Assembly: GCF_029892485.1 (NCBI RefSeq)
Contig: NZ_JARXVG010000011.1
Coordinates: 62,001-126,000, forward strand
From: Variovorax boronicumulans
GTDB taxonomy: Bacteria; Pseudomonadota; Gammaproteobacteria; Burkholderiales; Burkholderiaceae_C
Length of the DNA: 64,000 nt
Direction of reading: 5' to 3'
Part shown: positions 62,528 to 64,000 of the stretch, in pieces
Layout: every line of letters starts with the position of its first letter
How positions within the stretch are numbered: position 1 is the first letter of the stretch
Program-made: the position numbers and the translations under genes
Notes under the pieces: generated by a model
The model's input: the letters and a program-made list of their open reading frames with translations, nothing else
The model's database searches: none
What the model was told of the DNA's origin: nothing

Positions 62528-62986
62528 ATGGCGCTGCCGGCACTTTCTCTCTCGCTGCAGTTCGGGCGCTTCAAGGGCGTGGAGCGGCACCGCATCGCGC
62601 TCCCGCGCCACAGCGTCGCACGCTGCATCCGCCATGCGCTGGACATCGACGGCGAGATCACGGTGCGCATCGTCGATGCCGACGAGGGCCAGCGCCTGAA
62701 CCGCGAGTTCCGCGGCAAGGACTACGCGACCAACGTGCTGACCTTCGACTATGCGCAGAGCCCGGTCGCGATGGCCGACCTGGTGCTGTGCGCCCCGGTG
62801 GTCGCGCGCGAGGCGACGGAACAGAGCAAGACGCTGGCCGCGCACTACGCGCACCTGCTGGTGCACGGCACGCTGCATGCGCAGGGCTGGGACCACGAGA
62901 CCAGCGAAGCCGACGCCGACGAGATGGAGGCGTACGAAATCCAGATCCTCGCCGAGCTGGGCATACGCAATCCGTACGGCACGTAG
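62528..62986 (+). CDS. ybeY: Endoribonuclease YbeY
   Basis: The 152-residue metalloprotein has the zinc motif HGTLHAQGWDHE with three His ligands, preceded by NVLTFDYAQSPVAMADLVLC. YbeY matures the 3' end of 16S rRNA and takes part in ribosome quality control. ATG 62528 is used; longer frames start inside phoH. The neighbouring PhoH-family gene is its usual partner. Confidence 0.92.
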   Translation: MALPALSLSLQFGRFKGVERHRIALPRHSVARCIRHALDIDGEITVRIVDADEGQRLNREFRGKDYATNVLTFDYAQSPVAMADLVLCAPVVAREATEQSKTLAAHYAHLLVHGTLHAQGWDHETSEADADEMEAYEIQILAELGIRNPYGT

Positions 62987-62992
62987 CTGCCG

Positions 62993-63436
62993 CTACGCCG
63001 ACATCTGCAGAGGGATCGTGACCGGCCCGTCGTTGAGCAGGTGCACCTGCATGTCGGCGCCGAACTCGCCGGTCGCCACCACCGGATGCGCGGCGCGCGC
63101 CTGTGCCACGAAGTACTCGTAGAGCCGCCGGCCCTCGTCGGGCGAAGCGGCCTGCGTGAAGCTGGGGCGGTTGCCGCCGCTCACATCGGCCGCCAGCGTG
63201 AACTGGCTCACCACCAGCAGCCCGCCACCGATGTCCTGCACGCTGCGGTTCATCTTGCCAGCGTCGTCCGAGAAGATGCGCAGCTTCAGGATCTTGGCAA
63301 GCATGCGGTCGGCGAGCGCATCGACGTCGCCGCGTTCCGCGCACAAGAGGATCAACAGGCCGGCATCGATGGTGCCGACGGTCTGGCCTGCAATGTCGAC
63401 GCGTGCGTTCGCAACGCGCTGGAGGATGGCTTTCAT
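62993..63436 (-). CDS. dtd: D-aminoacyl-tRNA deacylase
   Basis: The 147-residue enzyme carries the DTD signatures VVSQFTLAADVSGGNRPSFT then QAASP and the trans motif NDGPVTIPLQ, with MKAILQRVANARVDIAGQTV at the N-terminus. It removes D-amino acids mischarged onto tRNA. Its start overlaps the end of the CDF gene by four bases (ATGA), so the two are transcribed together. It is convergent with ybeY. Confidence 0.93.
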   Translation of the reverse strand: MKAILQRVANARVDIAGQTVGTIDAGLLILLCAERGDVDALADRMLAKILKLRIFSDDAGKMNRSVQDIGGGLLVVSQFTLAADVSGGNRPSFTQAASPDEGRRLYEYFVAQARAAHPVVATGEFGADMQVHLLNDGPVTIPLQMSA

Positions 63437-64000
63437 GGCTGTTCGGTCTGTGTGGCGCGCGCTTCCATGGTCAGTGGCAGCAGTTGGATGGTGACGCGCA
63501 GGCCGGGCACGGCGTCCATCAGGGCCAGCTCCAGTTCGTCGCGCATGGCGGCGGCGTGCTGCAGGGTCCATTCGCCGGGCACATGCATGTGCAGGTCGGC
63601 AAAGCGGCGCTGGCCGGCGCGTCGCGTGACCATGTCGTCGAAGCGAAGCCCCGTGCCTGCGGGCAGGCGCGCGGCGAAGGCATCGAGCGTGGCCTGCACG
63701 GTGGCGAGCGTCTCGGGGTCGAGGGCTTCGTCCATGAGGCCCTGCGACGAGCGCCACACCAGCTTGACGCCCTCGCGCACGATGTTGAGCGCCACGCCAA
63801 TGGCCAGCAGCGGATCGAGCCAGAGCCAGCCGCTGAAATGCACCGCGACGATGCCGACCACGACGGCGGCGGAGGTCCACACGTCGGTCATCAGGTGGCG
63901 GCCGTCGGCCTCCAGCGCGATGGAGCGATGCAGGCGCGCCGCACGGAACAGCACCACCGCCAGCGCCGCATTGAGGCCCGAGCTGAACACCGACAGCGCC
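63433..64000 (-). CDS. Cation diffusion facilitator family transporter, C-terminal part (partial)
   Basis: The window cuts this gene at its 5' side; 188 codons remain. The part seen includes a CDF membrane segment with HRSIALEADGRHLMTDVWTSA then AVVVGIVAV (the second metal-site helix) and a cytoplasmic CDF dimerisation domain (GQRRFADLHMHVPGEWTLQH). It exports a divalent metal, probably Zn or Fe type, but the selectivity-determining first helix is outside the window. It differs clearly from the DmeF-type gene at 51353. Confidence 0.85.
   Translation of the reverse strand, partial: ALSVFSSGLNAALAVVLFRAARLHRSIALEADGRHLMTDVWTSAAVVVGIVAVHFSGWLWLDPLLAIGVALNIVREGVKLVWRSSQGLMDEALDPETLATVQATLDAFAARLPAGTGLRFDDMVTRRAGQRRFADLHMHVPGEWTLQHAAAMRDELELALMDAVPGLRVTIQLLPLTMEARATQTEQP

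Overview
This is one contiguous stretch of a GC-rich betaproteobacterial chromosome. Gene content, codon use and the small dispersed repeats fit the Comamonadaceae, most probably Variovorax; that name is inferred from recognised protein families and was not checked by search. There are no rRNA genes, no recognisable insertion sequences and no CRISPR array. One tRNA-Met is present.

Layout. 1-5.4 kb: a ribose-type ABC uptake operon (binding-protein end, rbsA, rbsC, LacI regulator, rbsK, rbsD), nearly all joined by 4-base start/stop overlaps. 5.4-19.8 kb: housekeeping and accessory genes, namely a MOSC protein, a candidate T6SS toxin/partner pair, a UbiH-like monooxygenase, DsbC, an M61 peptidase, a DUF2325 gene under a possible Fur box, an enoyl-CoA hydratase, an ECF sigma factor with a large Ala/Pro-rich partner, tRNA-Met, ChrA, an XRE regulator and a copper-delivery set (DUF2946, SCO, PCu(A)C). 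20-30.3 kb: acyl-CoA ligase, nitroreductase, phosphodiesterase, methyltransferase, thiolase, SDR dehydrogenase and a large MalT/LuxR-type regulator. 30.3-33.5 kb: an AT-richer island with a T6SS module (PAAR/transthyretin-like carrier broken by a frameshift, Tae4 amidase, small membrane protein), followed by a triple AP2-repeat gene. 33.5-39.9 kb: a five-gene acyl-CoA operon (three acyl-CoA dehydrogenases, an AMP-ligase, an AMACR-type racemase). 40.3-46.6 kb: a second T6SS island (vgrG remnant, DUF4123 adaptor, VasX/BTH_I2691-type effector, DUF6708-like membrane protein, a TssL/DotU domain without membrane anchor). 46.7-51.3 kb: LpxH-like phosphatase, a 264-bp nested inverted-repeat element, a fused fatty-acid hydroxylase/lysoplasmalogenase, and a PAAR-M35 metallopeptidase effector. 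51.3-64 kb: DmeF, ruvB, an extended ynbABCD-like lipid operon, ruvA, phoH, ybeY, dtd and the end of a second CDF transporter.

Three themes stand out. First, there are four separate candidate T6SS effector loci but no core T6SS cluster, so these are satellite effector islands served by a secretion machine encoded elsewhere. Second, the acyl-CoA genes on either side of the 30-33 kb island look like one branched or side-chain acyl degradation pathway. Third, six overlapping genes at 53.5-59.3 kb match the uncharacterised E. coli ynbABCD set plus a PlsC-type acyltransferase and a small membrane protein, and so look like a complete but unassigned phospholipid-making and -remodelling pathway.

Most interesting for follow-up are the frameshifted PAAR carrier with its Tae4/membrane-protein pair, the anchorless TssL-like protein in an effector operon, the extended ynb operon, the hydroxylase-lysoplasmalogenase fusion and the nested palindromic repeat.
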